DNA of 64,000 nucleotides from CAZFDE01 sp964517795 (GCA_964517795.1 CAZFDE010000005.1:8265-72264); one strand, 5' to 3'; shown: positions 44,245-54,014, numbered from the stretch's first letter. Numbers and translations are program-made. The notes: generated by a model not told the origin, from the sequence alone.

Positions 44245-47200
44245 ATGTCGGACTTTCTCGAACAATCTGTTGATATTCTCAAGCTTGGCACTAAGGAATT
44301 GCATGCGTTGAGGCTTTTAAAAGTTGAAAGTATTAAAGATTTTATAAAGCTTAAGCTCAATAGCGACCTTATGCCGAGAGGGTATGGGTATTTTACGTAT
44401 AAATCGCTTCAGAAAACTCAAAAGAAATTACTTAAAAAGCAACATATTTTAGTTCAGAAAACGAATCGTGATAAAACTCAAATATTTTCAGAGATATTAA
44501 ATAGAGTCAACGTTAGAACACAACATTGCCTTCGTAGATTAGGCGTAATTACACTCCAAGGTTTTCTTGAATTAACGGATGAGGATGTTTTGGGTTGCAA
44601 AGGGGCAGGACAGAAAGTTTTATCTGAAATAAAAATGATCCAAAATGATTATATACATCTGAGATCATTTGATAGTAATAGTTTTCTGAGTACTCCCGCT
44701 AATCATGAAATATTTAAGAATTTGCCTTTGTTTTCTAGTAAACCATTACCAATTACCGATGTAGAGTTGAATTCGTCATATTTCCCATATTTAAAGGTCG
44801 AACAGATACAATTACCTGATTGGACAAGTCAATATTTAAAACAAATGAATATAAAAACTTTTGGTGAATTGTTATTGACCCCAGGAGAAGAATTTTTGCA
44901 ACTTTCCGGATTCGGAACAAATAAACTGCATGAACTTAAGCAAGCTGCATATCTTTTTCTTAGCTGTAACATAGAACAAAAGGGCGCCAAAGATAAAAAA
45001 GAAATATTCAAAGACGTAATCCAAACAATGAGCGTTAGGACACAAAATATTTTGAAAAGATTAGAGGTAAATACAACTAAAGAGTTGCTTTTCCTTACAG
45101 ATCAAGAAATTATACATTGTAAAGGAGCGGGATACAAGGTTTTATCTGAAATAAAACTGTTTCAAAAAAAATATCGGCATCTTAAATCTATCCCTCTAGT
45201 GGATTGTTTACGTAGCCCTGCAAACAAAGAAAACATAAAGTTTTTACCTTTATTTTCTAATGAACCTTTAGCTGAAAATAATATAGATTTGCATCCATCA
45301 TATCTTCCAATAAAAAAATTATCTGAAATAATGTTTCCATCAAGAGCTACAAAATTGTTCAAAAATTTGAAGATTAGAACTATTGGGGAGCTTTTACTGA
45401 CTCCACCACAAACTTTTATTGACCAAGACAATGTGGGAATAATAACTATAAAGCAAATTAGGGAGAAAATTGAAAATTGTATTTTAAATAATCAAAATCA
45501 TATTAATATTTTTAATAAAAGCTTTTCCTCAACTGACTTATTGAAGAATTTTACGCAAACAGCTCTTACAACGCGAGAAAGAAAAGTAATTCTGCTTAGA
45601 GCGGGGGTATTTGACTCAGTCAATACATTAGAACAAATTGCAAAACACTTAAGACTAACACGAGAAAGAATCCGTCAAATACAAAGTAAAGCCGAAAAAA
45701 AATTAAGACATCCCTCTAATATCAAGTTGCTTAATAAATTACAAAACAATATTGAACAAATTATTAAATATTCCGGTGGCAGGATATTACTGAGTGAATT
45801 GGCAAAGAAATTGGATTATGAATTGAGTTGGGATAAGCCCAGCAAAATATCAGTAATTGATTTCATCATTAGCCTATTTGGAAATATGAAAACTGACAAC
45901 GAGATCGTTTATTTAGATGATTTTCCATGTAGATATTGCAATGCAGCCAAAGACGCAATTGAAAATAAAATGCGATTGTCCTTTGAGGTTAATATAAAAG
46001 ACATATCCGATAAAACTAAAGAATTTTGCTCTTCGCAAGACTGTAAACTTTTTGATCAGGAAAAAACAAATTTTTCCTGCATTTTTATAAAGCATTATAT
46101 TGCCAATAGGCCAAAGCTACGGAAACTTTATTCGTGTCATAATAACCTTATCTGCAAGGCAGAGCTTAAATGTCTAAAATATGGGCCAAAACATCTTGCA
46201 GTCGAACAAATTCTTAAAGACTCTCGGAAGCCCTTGCATTTTACCGAAATAACTTCGATATATAAAGATTATCGTCCTGAAGAAAAGGTTTCAGACCAAT
46301 CGATCTATGGAATATTAGGCAATTTGAATAAAGCTGTGCTTTGGGATCGGGGAACTTTTATACATTATGATTATATTCTTTTTGACACTGAATTTACTGA
46401 TGATGTTTCTGATTGGCTATTTTTAAATTTACGTAATGGGTTGAGTTTTATTTCTATTTCAGGAGCGTACTCAACATTTAAAAAGAGATGTAAAAAACTT
46501 AATATAAAATCAGAGATGGCTTTATATTCATACCTAAGGTTAGAAAGACCCAAAAAACTTTTTTTGAATAAATACCCATTCATTACAAGAACAAACCGTA
46601 AAATATCTGTTCAAGATTTTTTGGTAGATTATGTGAAAGCACGAGACGGGGAAATACCTTTGAACGAGCTAAAAGAGCACTTGAAAACGTATGGCTTTAA
46701 AAATCATTTAGGAAATATGTTAAGAAATGTTCCGAGTCTATTAATAGCAGACAATAATAAAATAATACATGTTGATAATTTAAATATAACGTCGCCCAGA
46801 TTTTATAAAATATGCAAGTATGCTCAAAGCCTGTTGCTTAACTCAAATATTATTAGTGTCCAAAAAGTATATAAAGACAAAATGATAAGCTGCAAACTAC
46901 TTGGTATAAATGGCCCTCGTTTGTTGTTTTCTTGTTTCCAAAACTTTGGCCAACAATTCATAATTACAGGGCGTTATCCGCAATTAAAGAGTTTAGATAA
47001 AAAACATCTTAAAGGATTAGGTATTAGGACAGAATTTGAAGACTACCTTAAAAAACACGGCACCTGTAGCAAAGAAGGATTGATTGAACATTTTGTTGAA
47101 AAAATGGGCTACAGTGAAGGCTCAATTGAGGCTGCCGTTTATTACTTAGATGACATTTTACTTTACACTCCTAATTGTTACATAAATAGGACTAATTTGG

Positions 47201-47652
47201 GTTGGAGTCAGAAACAGTACAATAAATTATTACAAATATTGAGAGAAGCATATTTTGAGAGTTCTAAAAAAGGAAAATATTATGCTCGACTCAAAGATAT
47301 TTATGATTATTGGTATGTTAAATTGCCAGAAATCCAAAGTGATATTCCTTGGACATTCACATTGCTGCGGAGTTTAACTGAAAGTATTGAAGATTTTAGA
47401 TTTCTCGGAAATGCTAAAGATGCTTATATCGCTCTAAACTCTAATAATCAAATTAAAACCCTACAAGATTTGATTCATATGTTACTGTACCAAGAATATG
47501 ATGGTGCCGCGAAAAAAGATGATTTAGAAAAACAATTGGTCAGTGAAGGTATTCTGAGGAAGCATTTGACACCAAACATGTTAAATGACTCAGACAAAAT
47601 AGTTATTAACGGAAATAATGTAATTGCAAAAGAGCTAGTCCAAAATGTTTAA
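44245..47652 (+). CDS. Giant protein with RNAP-alpha-CTD-like repeats, sigma-70 region 4 and HARE-HTH-like domain
   Basis: A 1135-aa protein. Residues about 85-135 and 250-305 are two copies of a helix-hairpin-helix unit like the RNA polymerase alpha C-terminal domain (VRTQ..LRRLGV..., CKGAGQKVLSEIK and CKGAGYKVLSEIK). Each is followed by a weaker related unit containing LLLTP (about 190-235 and 355-405). Residues about 437-485 are a sigma-70 region 4 HTH (LTTRERKVI, LRLTRERIRQIQSKAEKKL). Cysteine pairs at about 561/564 and 594/599 may bind metal. Residues about 645-725 (AVEQILKDSRKPLHFTEITS) look like a HARE-HTH. The rest is unassigned. It overlaps the PLD-helicase gene by 8 bp. It may bind DNA or RNA polymerase in a defence complex; this is inference. 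Confidence 0.75.
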   Translation: MSDFLEQSVDILKLGTKELHALRLLKVESIKDFIKLKLNSDLMPRGYGYFTYKSLQKTQKKLLKKQHILVQKTNRDKTQIFSEILNRVNVRTQHCLRRLGVITLQGFLELTDEDVLGCKGAGQKVLSEIKMIQNDYIHLRSFDSNSFLSTPANHEIFKNLPLFSSKPLPITDVELNSSYFPYLKVEQIQLPDWTSQYLKQMNIKTFGELLLTPGEEFLQLSGFGTNKLHELKQAAYLFLSCNIEQKGAKDKKEIFKDVIQTMSVRTQNILKRLEVNTTKELLFLTDQEIIHCKGAGYKVLSEIKLFQKKYRHLKSIPLVDCLRSPANKENIKFLPLFSNEPLAENNIDLHPSYLPIKKLSEIMFPSRATKLFKNLKIRTIGELLLTPPQTFIDQDNVGIITIKQIREKIENCILNNQNHINIFNKSFSSTDLLKNFTQTALTTRERKVILLRAGVFDSVNTLEQIAKHLRLTRERIRQIQSKAEKKLRHPSNIKLLNKLQNNIEQIIKYSGGRILLSELAKKLDYELSWDKPSKISVIDFIISLFGNMKTDNEIVYLDDFPCRYCNAAKDAIENKMRLSFEVNIKDISDKTKEFCSSQDCKLFDQEKTNFSCIFIKHYIANRPKLRKLYSCHNNLICKAELKCLKYGPKHLAVEQILKDSRKPLHFTEITSIYKDYRPEEKVSDQSIYGILGNLNKAVLWDRGTFIHYDYILFDTEFTDDVSDWLFLNLRNGLSFISISGAYSTFKKRCKKLNIKSEMALYSYLRLERPKKLFLNKYPFITRTNRKISVQDFLVDYVKARDGEIPLNELKEHLKTYGFKNHLGNMLRNVPSLLIADNNKIIHVDNLNITSPRFYKICKYAQSLLLNSNIISVQKVYKDKMISCKLLGINGPRLLFSCFQNFGQQFIITGRYPQLKSLDKKHLKGLGIRTEFEDYLKKHGTCSKEGLIEHFVEKMGYSEGSIEAAVYYLDDILLYTPNCYINRTNLGWSQKQYNKLLQILREAYFESSKKGKYYARLKDIYDYWYVKLPEIQSDIPWTFTLLRSLTESIEDFRFLGNAKDAYIALNSNNQIKTLQDLIHMLLYQEYDGAAKKDDLEKQLVSEGILRKHLTPNMLNDSDKIVINGNNVIAKELVQNV

Positions 47653-49756
47653 AAAGCTTAATTTACAACCTATTTACGATAGTTCGGAGCTAAGCATTAT
47701 TAACGAACTTATAATTCCGCTTTTATCAAATTCCGTAGCATATCACAGAGGTGTCGGTTTTTTTACTTCTGGTTGGCTTCGATTGGCATCAAAAGGGTTG
47801 GCTAAATTAATAGAAAATGGTGGAACAGCAAAAATAGTAGTTTCACCATTATTATGTGAAGGGGATTGGAAAGCTTTGGTTTTGGGTGAAGAAGCTAAAC
47901 ACAATAAAGTACTAAAAGAAAAACTACATCTTAGTCTAGATGAGATAAGTAAAAATCTTGAAGCAAATACTCTCAGCACATTAGCATGGATGGTTGCGGA
48001 TGAATTGGTTGAATTTAAATTTGCCATTGCAAAACAGGAGTTTGCTGGGGGTGATTACCATGATAAAGTTGGATTATTTCAAGACAACAATGGTGATGAA
48101 ATAGCAATACATGGATCTTTCAATGATACACTGAAGGGCACATTAAATGGAGAAGCCTTTTCTGTATTTAAGTCTTGGGAAACAGGGCAAAATCCTTATG
48201 TAGTTAAACACAAACAACGTTTAATTAAGCTTTGGAATAACAATAATGGTCAATTTATTGTTTATACCATTCCGGAAGCTATAAAAAAACAATTCATTCA
48301 GTACCGTACCCAAGAGCGGCCCTACATTCTTAAAAATAAAAGTACTGCTGCTGTAGCTAAAATAGCTGATAATGCGATTAATCTCCGCTATTATCAAAAA
48401 AAAGCTATTCAAGAGTGGCTGTCTAATGAGCGTAAAGGTATTTTTGAGATGGCTACGGGAACAGGAAAAACATTTACTGCATTAGCAACAGCACAAAAAG
48501 CCTTTGAAATTGACAACATTCAAGCCTTGGTAGTCTTAGTTCCATACATACATCTTTTAGAACAATGGGCAGAGGAAACGGAAAAATTTGGATATGTGCC
48601 TGTATTATGTAGCGGTCAGCACAAACATTGGCCCAAAAAGGCTAGATCTAAAATTGAAGATTATAATCTTGGTAGCCTAAAAAAGATATGCCTTATTTCA
48701 GTTCACCATACAGCTTCCACTAATCGCTTTTTAAAAACAGTTGGCAAACTTAAAAACCATTCAATGGTCGTTGCGGATGAAGTACATCGCTTAGGTTCCG
48801 GAGAATTAAAAAAAGCCCTTTATGAAAAGTACCAATATCGTTTGGGACTCTCAGCAACTCCTGAACGATGGTATGATGAAATTGGGACACAAGCGCTATT
48901 TAATTACTTTGAAGGTATATGTTACAGGTATGGCTTAAGCGAAGCCATAGAAAATAAATACCTCACACCTTATGATTATAATCCCATACTTGTTGAGTTA
49001 ACGTCTGATGAATTAGACAAATATGAACAGCTTACCAATAAAATAATCTCACTGGCACCACAAGCCAAGGCTGATATTGAAGTTTCAGAAACGTTAAAAA
49101 TTCTTTTGCTAAAAAGAACTGAATTAATTGCAAAAGCTGCACATAAATTACCAGTACTTATAAAATTGCTTAAAGGCATTATTTCAGAAACATATAGGGA
49201 ACAGCAAGAAGCCTCACACATTTTAATTTATTGTGCTCCTGGCAAACATAGAGAAATCTTAAAGGCTGTTTCCGATATAGGCTTACGATGCCATGAGTTT
49301 GTGCACACCGTATCATTAAAAGATCGAAGAAAGGTATTAACAGATTTTAAATCTGGTCATATACAAGTCTTGGTTGCCGTTAAGTGTCTGGACGAAGGTG
49401 TTGATGTGCCTGCAACACAATCAGCTTTTATTCTTGCCAGTAGCACTAACCCAATGGAATATGTTCAACGCCGAGGTAGGATATTAAGGCCATCTGAAGG
49501 AAAAAATAAAGCAAATATTTATGATTTCATTGTTACACCGTCTGCCAATAATATTATTGGAGATAAGTTTGCAGGGGTACTTAAACGTGAAATGCCCCGG
49601 TTTGTAGAATTTTCTTCTTTAGCAAAAAATAAATTTCAAGCAAGAAAAGTAGTGCGTGAAATGTTAGATAAGAATGGGCTATTAGATTTATTAGACAAAT
49701 TTCCTTGGGATATTTACAGGGAAGCAAAAAAGGACATGTTAAATGATTACGAATAA
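47645..49756 (+). CDS. PLD-like nuclease fused to superfamily 2 DEAD/DEAH helicase
   Basis: A 703-aa fusion. Residues about 1-200 are a phospholipase D-like domain (YHRGVGFFTSGWL, and an HxK as YHDKVG near 139 followed by IHGSFND), as found in restriction-type nucleases. Residues about 240-650 are an SF2 helicase core: Walker A MATGTGKTFTAL near 270, motif II VVADEVHRL near 378, motif III LGLSATPERW, and motif VI YVQRRGRILRPSEG. The organisation resembles the DNA-translocating restriction subunits of several defence systems. It shares an 8-bp overlap with the upstream giant protein gene. Confidence 0.87.
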   Translation: MFKKLNLQPIYDSSELSIINELIIPLLSNSVAYHRGVGFFTSGWLRLASKGLAKLIENGGTAKIVVSPLLCEGDWKALVLGEEAKHNKVLKEKLHLSLDEISKNLEANTLSTLAWMVADELVEFKFAIAKQEFAGGDYHDKVGLFQDNNGDEIAIHGSFNDTLKGTLNGEAFSVFKSWETGQNPYVVKHKQRLIKLWNNNNGQFIVYTIPEAIKKQFIQYRTQERPYILKNKSTAAVAKIADNAINLRYYQKKAIQEWLSNERKGIFEMATGTGKTFTALATAQKAFEIDNIQALVVLVPYIHLLEQWAEETEKFGYVPVLCSGQHKHWPKKARSKIEDYNLGSLKKICLISVHHTASTNRFLKTVGKLKNHSMVVADEVHRLGSGELKKALYEKYQYRLGLSATPERWYDEIGTQALFNYFEGICYRYGLSEAIENKYLTPYDYNPILVELTSDELDKYEQLTNKIISLAPQAKADIEVSETLKILLLKRTELIAKAAHKLPVLIKLLKGIISETYREQQEASHILIYCAPGKHREILKAVSDIGLRCHEFVHTVSLKDRRKVLTDFKSGHIQVLVAVKCLDEGVDVPATQSAFILASSTNPMEYVQRRGRILRPSEGKNKANIYDFIVTPSANNIIGDKFAGVLKREMPRFVEFSSLAKNKFQARKVVREMLDKNGLLDLLDKFPWDIYREAKKDMLNDYE

Positions 49757-49775
49757 TATGAATAAGAGGTGATAC

Positions 49776-49946
49776 ATGGCAGAAATAAATGACTTGATAA
49801 TTAAAAAACTCAAAGCTTATCCCAGGGATGTTCAGAAGATAGCAATAAAAGCTATTGAGTTATCTGAAAATCAACCAGAAATCACAGTTCGCGATAGGAT
49901 TGAAGCTGAAATAAGAAGTATTGTCAAAATGGATGGACAAAAATGA
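49776..49946 (+). CDS. 56-aa helical protein, translationally coupled to the DndD-like gene
   Basis: Starts MAEINDLIIKKLKAYP and ends MDGQK. It is acidic-basic mixed, predicted alpha-helical, with no hydrophobic stretch. AAGAGGTG precedes the ATG, and its TGA overlaps the ATG of the DndD-like gene (ATGA), so it is a real part of the operon. No family is recognised; the spacing and size recall small partners of SMC-like defence ATPases. Confidence 0.7.
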   Translation: MAEINDLIIKKLKAYPRDVQKIAIKAIELSENQPEITVRDRIEAEIRSIVKMDGQK

Positions 49947-51988
49947 TACTTAAAGAAATAAAGTTTAAAAATTTTAGGCAGTTCAAGGATGAACAGAACA
50001 TCAAATTTGCTTATAGTTCCGGTAAAAAAAATGTGACGGTAATATTTGGGCAAAATGGGCGAGGTAAAACGGCTGTTTTTAGGGCTATCATGTTTTGCTT
50101 GTACGGAGACAGAAAACTTTCCCAAGACGGCGAAACAGCTGAAAAAGAGATACATCTTGTTAATACAGCAGCCTTGGAAAATTCTAAAGGCAGCAACGAA
50201 CCGGTAGAAACTTATGTACAGCTAGATTTCGAACACAGAGGAATTAAATATTCGATCAAACGCACTCTTTTAGGAATAATTGAAGGAAATAGGGTCATCG
50301 AAGAGCTTGGAGAAATAACCCTTTATCAAACTGATGAAAAAGGAAATACTCGGCCAATACGTGATCCTAAAGACATAAATGAGGTTGTTAACAAAATACT
50401 CGACCAAAGAGTTCGTGAATACTTTTTATTTGATGGGGAAAAAATTGAGCGACTTACAAGGGCAAGTCAGGACCAGAAAAGAGAAATTTCTAAGGGCATT
50501 CGAAATCTTCTAAATATTGATTCTCTGCAAAAATCAATAGGTGCTATAAAAAAAGTTCGAAAAAAGCTTGATACTGAGTTGGCAAATAATTCTTCAGGAG
50601 AATTGGCCAGAGTAATAAAAAAAATAAACGATAATATTGACAAAAGAGATAAGCTCGAAAAAGAACTTGAAGAGTTAGGGCAAGAATATGATTTGGCGCG
50701 TTCCGAAAAAATCGATGTTGACAAAAAACTTGACGAATATGGTGAGATTGCTGATTTAATAAGACAACGTAAAGAATTGGAGCGTGAGGAGAAGGAAAGG
50801 GAAAGTTCTTTGCATGAAAACAGCATAAACATGCGTACTCGCATAGGCAAGGGATCATTTCTGTTAGTCAGTAATTTAGTTGACCGCGTTTACGAAGAAA
50901 TCGAACAATGCAAAAAAAGGGGTGAAATACCATCAGAAATAAGGCGAGAACTTATAGAAAAAATATTAATAGAACAAAAATGTATTTGTGGCAGAAATAT
51001 AAAACCTGACTCTGATGCTTTCCATAAAATTATAGAATGGAAGAATAAAACCGCAGACATTACTCTTCAAGATATAATACTTGAGGTATGGAGACATCTA
51101 AGCACAATTCGCAGTAGAAAAGAAGATACTGGAGAATCAATTGAAGCTGCACTTCAAAAATATGGTGTGGATAAAAATGAACTGGAAGAAGCAAGACGTA
51201 AAATACAAAACATCAGTGAAAAAATTGGCAGCGATGTTCGCCAGGATGCAGTTGGGTTAGAACAACATAGGAAGAATATAGAAGACAGTTTAGTAAAAAT
51301 AGAAGCTAAACGCCAATTAATAGATTCTGAAATTATCGCACTAAAAGAGGAATATCAGAGCTTAACCAAACAGCGTAAAGAATTCGAGAAGAAAGAAGGT
51401 TTGATCGGGGAATTGAATAGCCGAGCGGATTTGGCTTCACGATGTTACGATGCTCTTTTCGAAATATATAAAGAATTTACTGATGATGTTAAAATTAGCC
51501 TTGGCAAGGAAGCAACTCAAGTTTTAGAAAAACTATTATCCGAACATGGTCATAAGAATTTGCGAGAAGTAAAAATAGCCAATGATTATTCTCTCCAAGT
51601 TGTGGATAAATGGGGCAAGCCTTTCCTGGCCAATATTTCTGCTGGTGAACGGCAGATCATGTCAATATCCTTTATAACGGCTCTTGCTAAAGCTGCTTCA
51701 GGCGGTAATACTTTAGAAATGCCTTTATTTATGGACACCCCTTTTGGCCGCTTATCTTCTGACCACCGCCAAAATCTTATTGAAGTTATTCCAAATGAAA
51801 CAACGCAATGGATACTTCTTGCTACAGATACAGAATTTAGAAAACAAGAGGCTATACTTTTGAAGGATGGTGGAAGATGGGGTAGATTTTATACTTTAGA
51901 AACAAACAATGATGGAAGTACAAGAATCCAAGAACGTAAAATTCAGGAATCAATGCAATTATTAATTGATGAAATAGAGGATTATTGA
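49943..51988 (+). CDS. DndD-like SMC/RecN-type ATPase
   Basis: A 681-aa ATPase of the Rad50/SMC class, closest in style to DndD of DNA phosphorothioation loci. MILKEIKFKNFRQFKDEQ opens the protein, Walker A is G36-T43 (GQNGRGKT), long coiled coil covers about 190-330 and 380-500, and a zinc-hook-like CxC lies at C347/C349 (KCICGRNI). The C-terminal ATPase half has SAGERQIMSISF and Walker B with FMDTPFGRLS near 598, the sequence typical of DndD. No DndC-like sulfurtransferase, DndA or DndB is in the window, so the partner chemistry must differ. The 145-aa gene follows after a one-base gap. Confidence 0.85.
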   Translation: MILKEIKFKNFRQFKDEQNIKFAYSSGKKNVTVIFGQNGRGKTAVFRAIMFCLYGDRKLSQDGETAEKEIHLVNTAALENSKGSNEPVETYVQLDFEHRGIKYSIKRTLLGIIEGNRVIEELGEITLYQTDEKGNTRPIRDPKDINEVVNKILDQRVREYFLFDGEKIERLTRASQDQKREISKGIRNLLNIDSLQKSIGAIKKVRKKLDTELANNSSGELARVIKKINDNIDKRDKLEKELEELGQEYDLARSEKIDVDKKLDEYGEIADLIRQRKELEREEKERESSLHENSINMRTRIGKGSFLLVSNLVDRVYEEIEQCKKRGEIPSEIRRELIEKILIEQKCICGRNIKPDSDAFHKIIEWKNKTADITLQDIILEVWRHLSTIRSRKEDTGESIEAALQKYGVDKNELEEARRKIQNISEKIGSDVRQDAVGLEQHRKNIEDSLVKIEAKRQLIDSEIIALKEEYQSLTKQRKEFEKKEGLIGELNSRADLASRCYDALFEIYKEFTDDVKISLGKEATQVLEKLLSEHGHKNLREVKIANDYSLQVVDKWGKPFLANISAGERQIMSISFITALAKAASGGNTLEMPLFMDTPFGRLSSDHRQNLIEVIPNETTQWILLATDTEFRKQEAILLKDGGRWGRFYTLETNNDGSTRIQERKIQESMQLLIDEIEDY

Positions 51989-51989
51989 T

Positions 51990-52427
51990 ATGAGCATGTC
52001 AACAGACTTGAGAGTAAAGGTAAATAAAGAATACTCGGATTTATATACGGATTGGAGAAACCTCTGTTCTGATATGCACGAGTTATTTTTCTTGTGTGTT
52101 TGTTTGGGTTACAATGCTCAAAAAAATACTCCTTTGGGAAGAAAAGGTGAACCGAAATTTTGGTCGGGTACAATAACTCCTGAAGAATGGAGTTGCTTTT
52201 ATGCAATGCTTCTCAAAAAAAACCAAATGGATCCTAAGTCTGTTATGGATGACAAAATAGTTATGTCTGAAATGGAAGGCTTTGCTAATGCCGGAATGGA
52301 AATATTAATTGACGAACTTTTAACTGATTTTACTATTGGAGACAGAAAAAACCTTAGAATTGATAGCAGTAGCTCAAAAGACTTGGCTAAAAGTATTTTG
52401 GCTTATATTAATGATTTAGCACAATAA
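51990..52427 (+). CDS. 145-aa protein of the DndD-like ATPase operon
   Basis: A soluble protein, MSMSTDLRVKVNKEYSDLY at the start, with ELFFLCVCLGYNAQKNTPLG and FANAGMEILIDELL later. From memory its pattern recalls small proteins that accompany dnd-type systems (dnd system-associated protein 4 style), but I cannot confirm homology. It begins one base after the ATPase stop and ends one base before the radical SAM start, so the three genes are surely co-translated. Confidence 0.7.
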   Translation: MSMSTDLRVKVNKEYSDLYTDWRNLCSDMHELFFLCVCLGYNAQKNTPLGRKGEPKFWSGTITPEEWSCFYAMLLKKNQMDPKSVMDDKIVMSEMEGFANAGMEILIDELLTDFTIGDRKNLRIDSSSSKDLAKSILAYINDLAQ

Positions 52428-52428
52428 A

Positions 52429-53781
52429 ATGAGAATATTATTAGTTGAACCTGATTATAAAAATAAATACCCACCTTTGGGACTTATGAAACTTTCTGCT
52501 TTTCATAAGCGAATAGGAGATTTTGTAAAGTTTGTAAAAGGATGTGATAGAGAAATTGTCCAGGAAGAATGGGACAGAATTTATATAAGTACATTATTTA
52601 CGTTCTATTGGAACAAAACTTTGCAAACCGTCAAATATTATGAGCGAAAAACAACTGATCCTAAAAAAATTTTTATCGGTGGCGTTTTAGCTACACTTCT
52701 TACTGAAGAGATTAAAAAAGAAACAAATGTCAATATTGTTAGAGGCCTTATTACATCACCTCATGATATTGGCTTAAAAGGGTCGTATTGTATAGACCAT
52801 ATAATGCCGGATTACAGCATCTTAAGTGAAATCAATTATAAGTATTCTACAGAAAATGCTTATATTGGCTACGCAACTCGTGGTTGCCCTAATAGATGCG
52901 ATTTTTGCGCAGTAAAAAGCATAGAACCTAATTTTGAACATTATTTACCACTAAAAAAACAGATCAAGGGCGTAGAGGATATTTATGGTACTCGTAAAGA
53001 CTTACTACTTCTTGATAATAATGTCCTGGCATCTAATAAGTTTAAAACGATCATTGAAGACATAATTAGTTTGGGTTTTGGAAAAGGAGCCACGTTAAAC
53101 GGCAAAAAACGATACGTTGATTTCAATCAAGGTATAGATGCTAGGAAATTTAGTAAAAAAAATGCTAAGCTACTGTCAAAAATAGCACTAAAACCTTTAA
53201 GATTAGCATTTGACAGCATCAAATATCGAAATATTTATGAAAAGAGCGTTAGATTAGCAAGTGAATGGGGGATTTCTCATCTGTCAAATTATATTCTTTA
53301 TAACTATACTGATACACCCGAAGATTTTTACCAAAGGCTTAAAATTAATATTCGACTAAACAGACAGCTTGGAACCAAAATATACTCATTTCCTATGAAA
53401 TATATTCCTCTTGATTCAAAAAACAGGAGGTATATTGGCGAAAACTGGAATAGACAATATATTCGTGGGGTTCAATGCATTCTTTTAGCAACACATGGTA
53501 TGGTGGGGCCTAATAATGAGTTTTTTAAAGCAGCGTTTGGTAGTTCTCAAGAAGAGTTTAAGAAAATAATTTCAATGCCAGAAAAATATATAATATACAG
53601 AGAAGCACATAAGAATAATGGAGCTCTGGATTGGAAGTTGCTTTACAATCGTTTATCACCTGGACAAAAAAGAACTTTTCATTCAAAACTCTTCTCAAAA
53701 AGAATTGATAAATTAGATGTGATTCGAGAAAGTAGCATTAGACTTAAAAATATATACAGTCATTACACAGCCATCCCATAA
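52429..53781 (+). CDS. Radical SAM enzyme with B12-binding-like N-terminus; C-terminus altered by IS insertion
   Basis: A 450-aa protein. The N-terminal about 95 residues begin MRILLVEPDYKNKYPPLGLMKL, the pattern of cobalamin-binding-domain radical SAM proteins. The cluster motif is C153, C157 and C160 in RGCPNRCDFCAV. The SAM barrel continues to about 330, then a unique C-terminal region. The last four codons before the stop are made by the inverted repeat of an IS; removing the IS restores an end NIYSHYIGN followed by a stop, so only a few residues changed. In this operon a nucleic acid or nucleotide modification role is plausible but unproven. Confidence 0.85.
   Translation: MRILLVEPDYKNKYPPLGLMKLSAFHKRIGDFVKFVKGCDREIVQEEWDRIYISTLFTFYWNKTLQTVKYYERKTTDPKKIFIGGVLATLLTEEIKKETNVNIVRGLITSPHDIGLKGSYCIDHIMPDYSILSEINYKYSTENAYIGYATRGCPNRCDFCAVKSIEPNFEHYLPLKKQIKGVEDIYGTRKDLLLLDNNVLASNKFKTIIEDIISLGFGKGATLNGKKRYVDFNQGIDARKFSKKNAKLLSKIALKPLRLAFDSIKYRNIYEKSVRLASEWGISHLSNYILYNYTDTPEDFYQRLKINIRLNRQLGTKIYSFPMKYIPLDSKNRRYIGENWNRQYIRGVQCILLATHGMVGPNNEFFKAAFGSSQEEFKKIISMPEKYIIYREAHKNNGALDWKLLYNRLSPGQKRTFHSKLFSKRIDKLDVIRESSIRLKNIYSHYTAIP
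53757..53780 (+). repeat. Left target duplication and left inverted repeat of the IS
   Basis: The 9-bp target duplication CAGTCATTA (53757-53765) is followed by the terminal repeat CACAGCCATCCCATA (53766-53780), whose reverse complement ends the element at 55107-55121. Confidence 0.85.
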
Positions 53782-53846
53782 GTTTGTAGATTTTGCATCG
53801 TGACCTCATTTACCGTAGCAATAAGGCCATTTTTGTGGTGCGTTTC

Positions 53847-53975
53847 TATAACCCCAGTTTGCAATTTTTATTGGCTATTATCAATTCGGCAAGATGATCC
53901 TTGATCTGAGATTCATTAATTTTGATAACATTATTAAAGTTCTTGTGCTGTTGTGACGATTCATTGTTATGCATC
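53847..53975 (-). pseudogene. IS256-type transposase N-terminal relic inside the IS
   Basis: A 42-residue minus-strand frame with a good AAAGGA ribosome binding site. Residues 17-31 (IKINESQIKDHLAEL) match the start of IS256-family transposases, after which the frame turns into unrelated sequence (ANKNCKLGL) that could be the tail of the host IS4-type transposase. A 12-bp inverted repeat (53982-53993 with 54029-54040) stands just before it. The simplest reading is an IS256-type insertion into the IS4-type gene, then deletion of most of it. Confidence 0.4.
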
Positions 53976-54014
53976 GTTCTGTCCTTTCTTTGTTTTAATG
54001 GTTAATAATTATTT

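Noticed and set aside
44245..53781. Assignment of the operon to Dnd, BREX or DISARM
   Set aside because: There is no DndC, DndB, PglX/PglZ or DISARM methylase; only the DndD-like ATPase and general helicase/PLD parts are shared.
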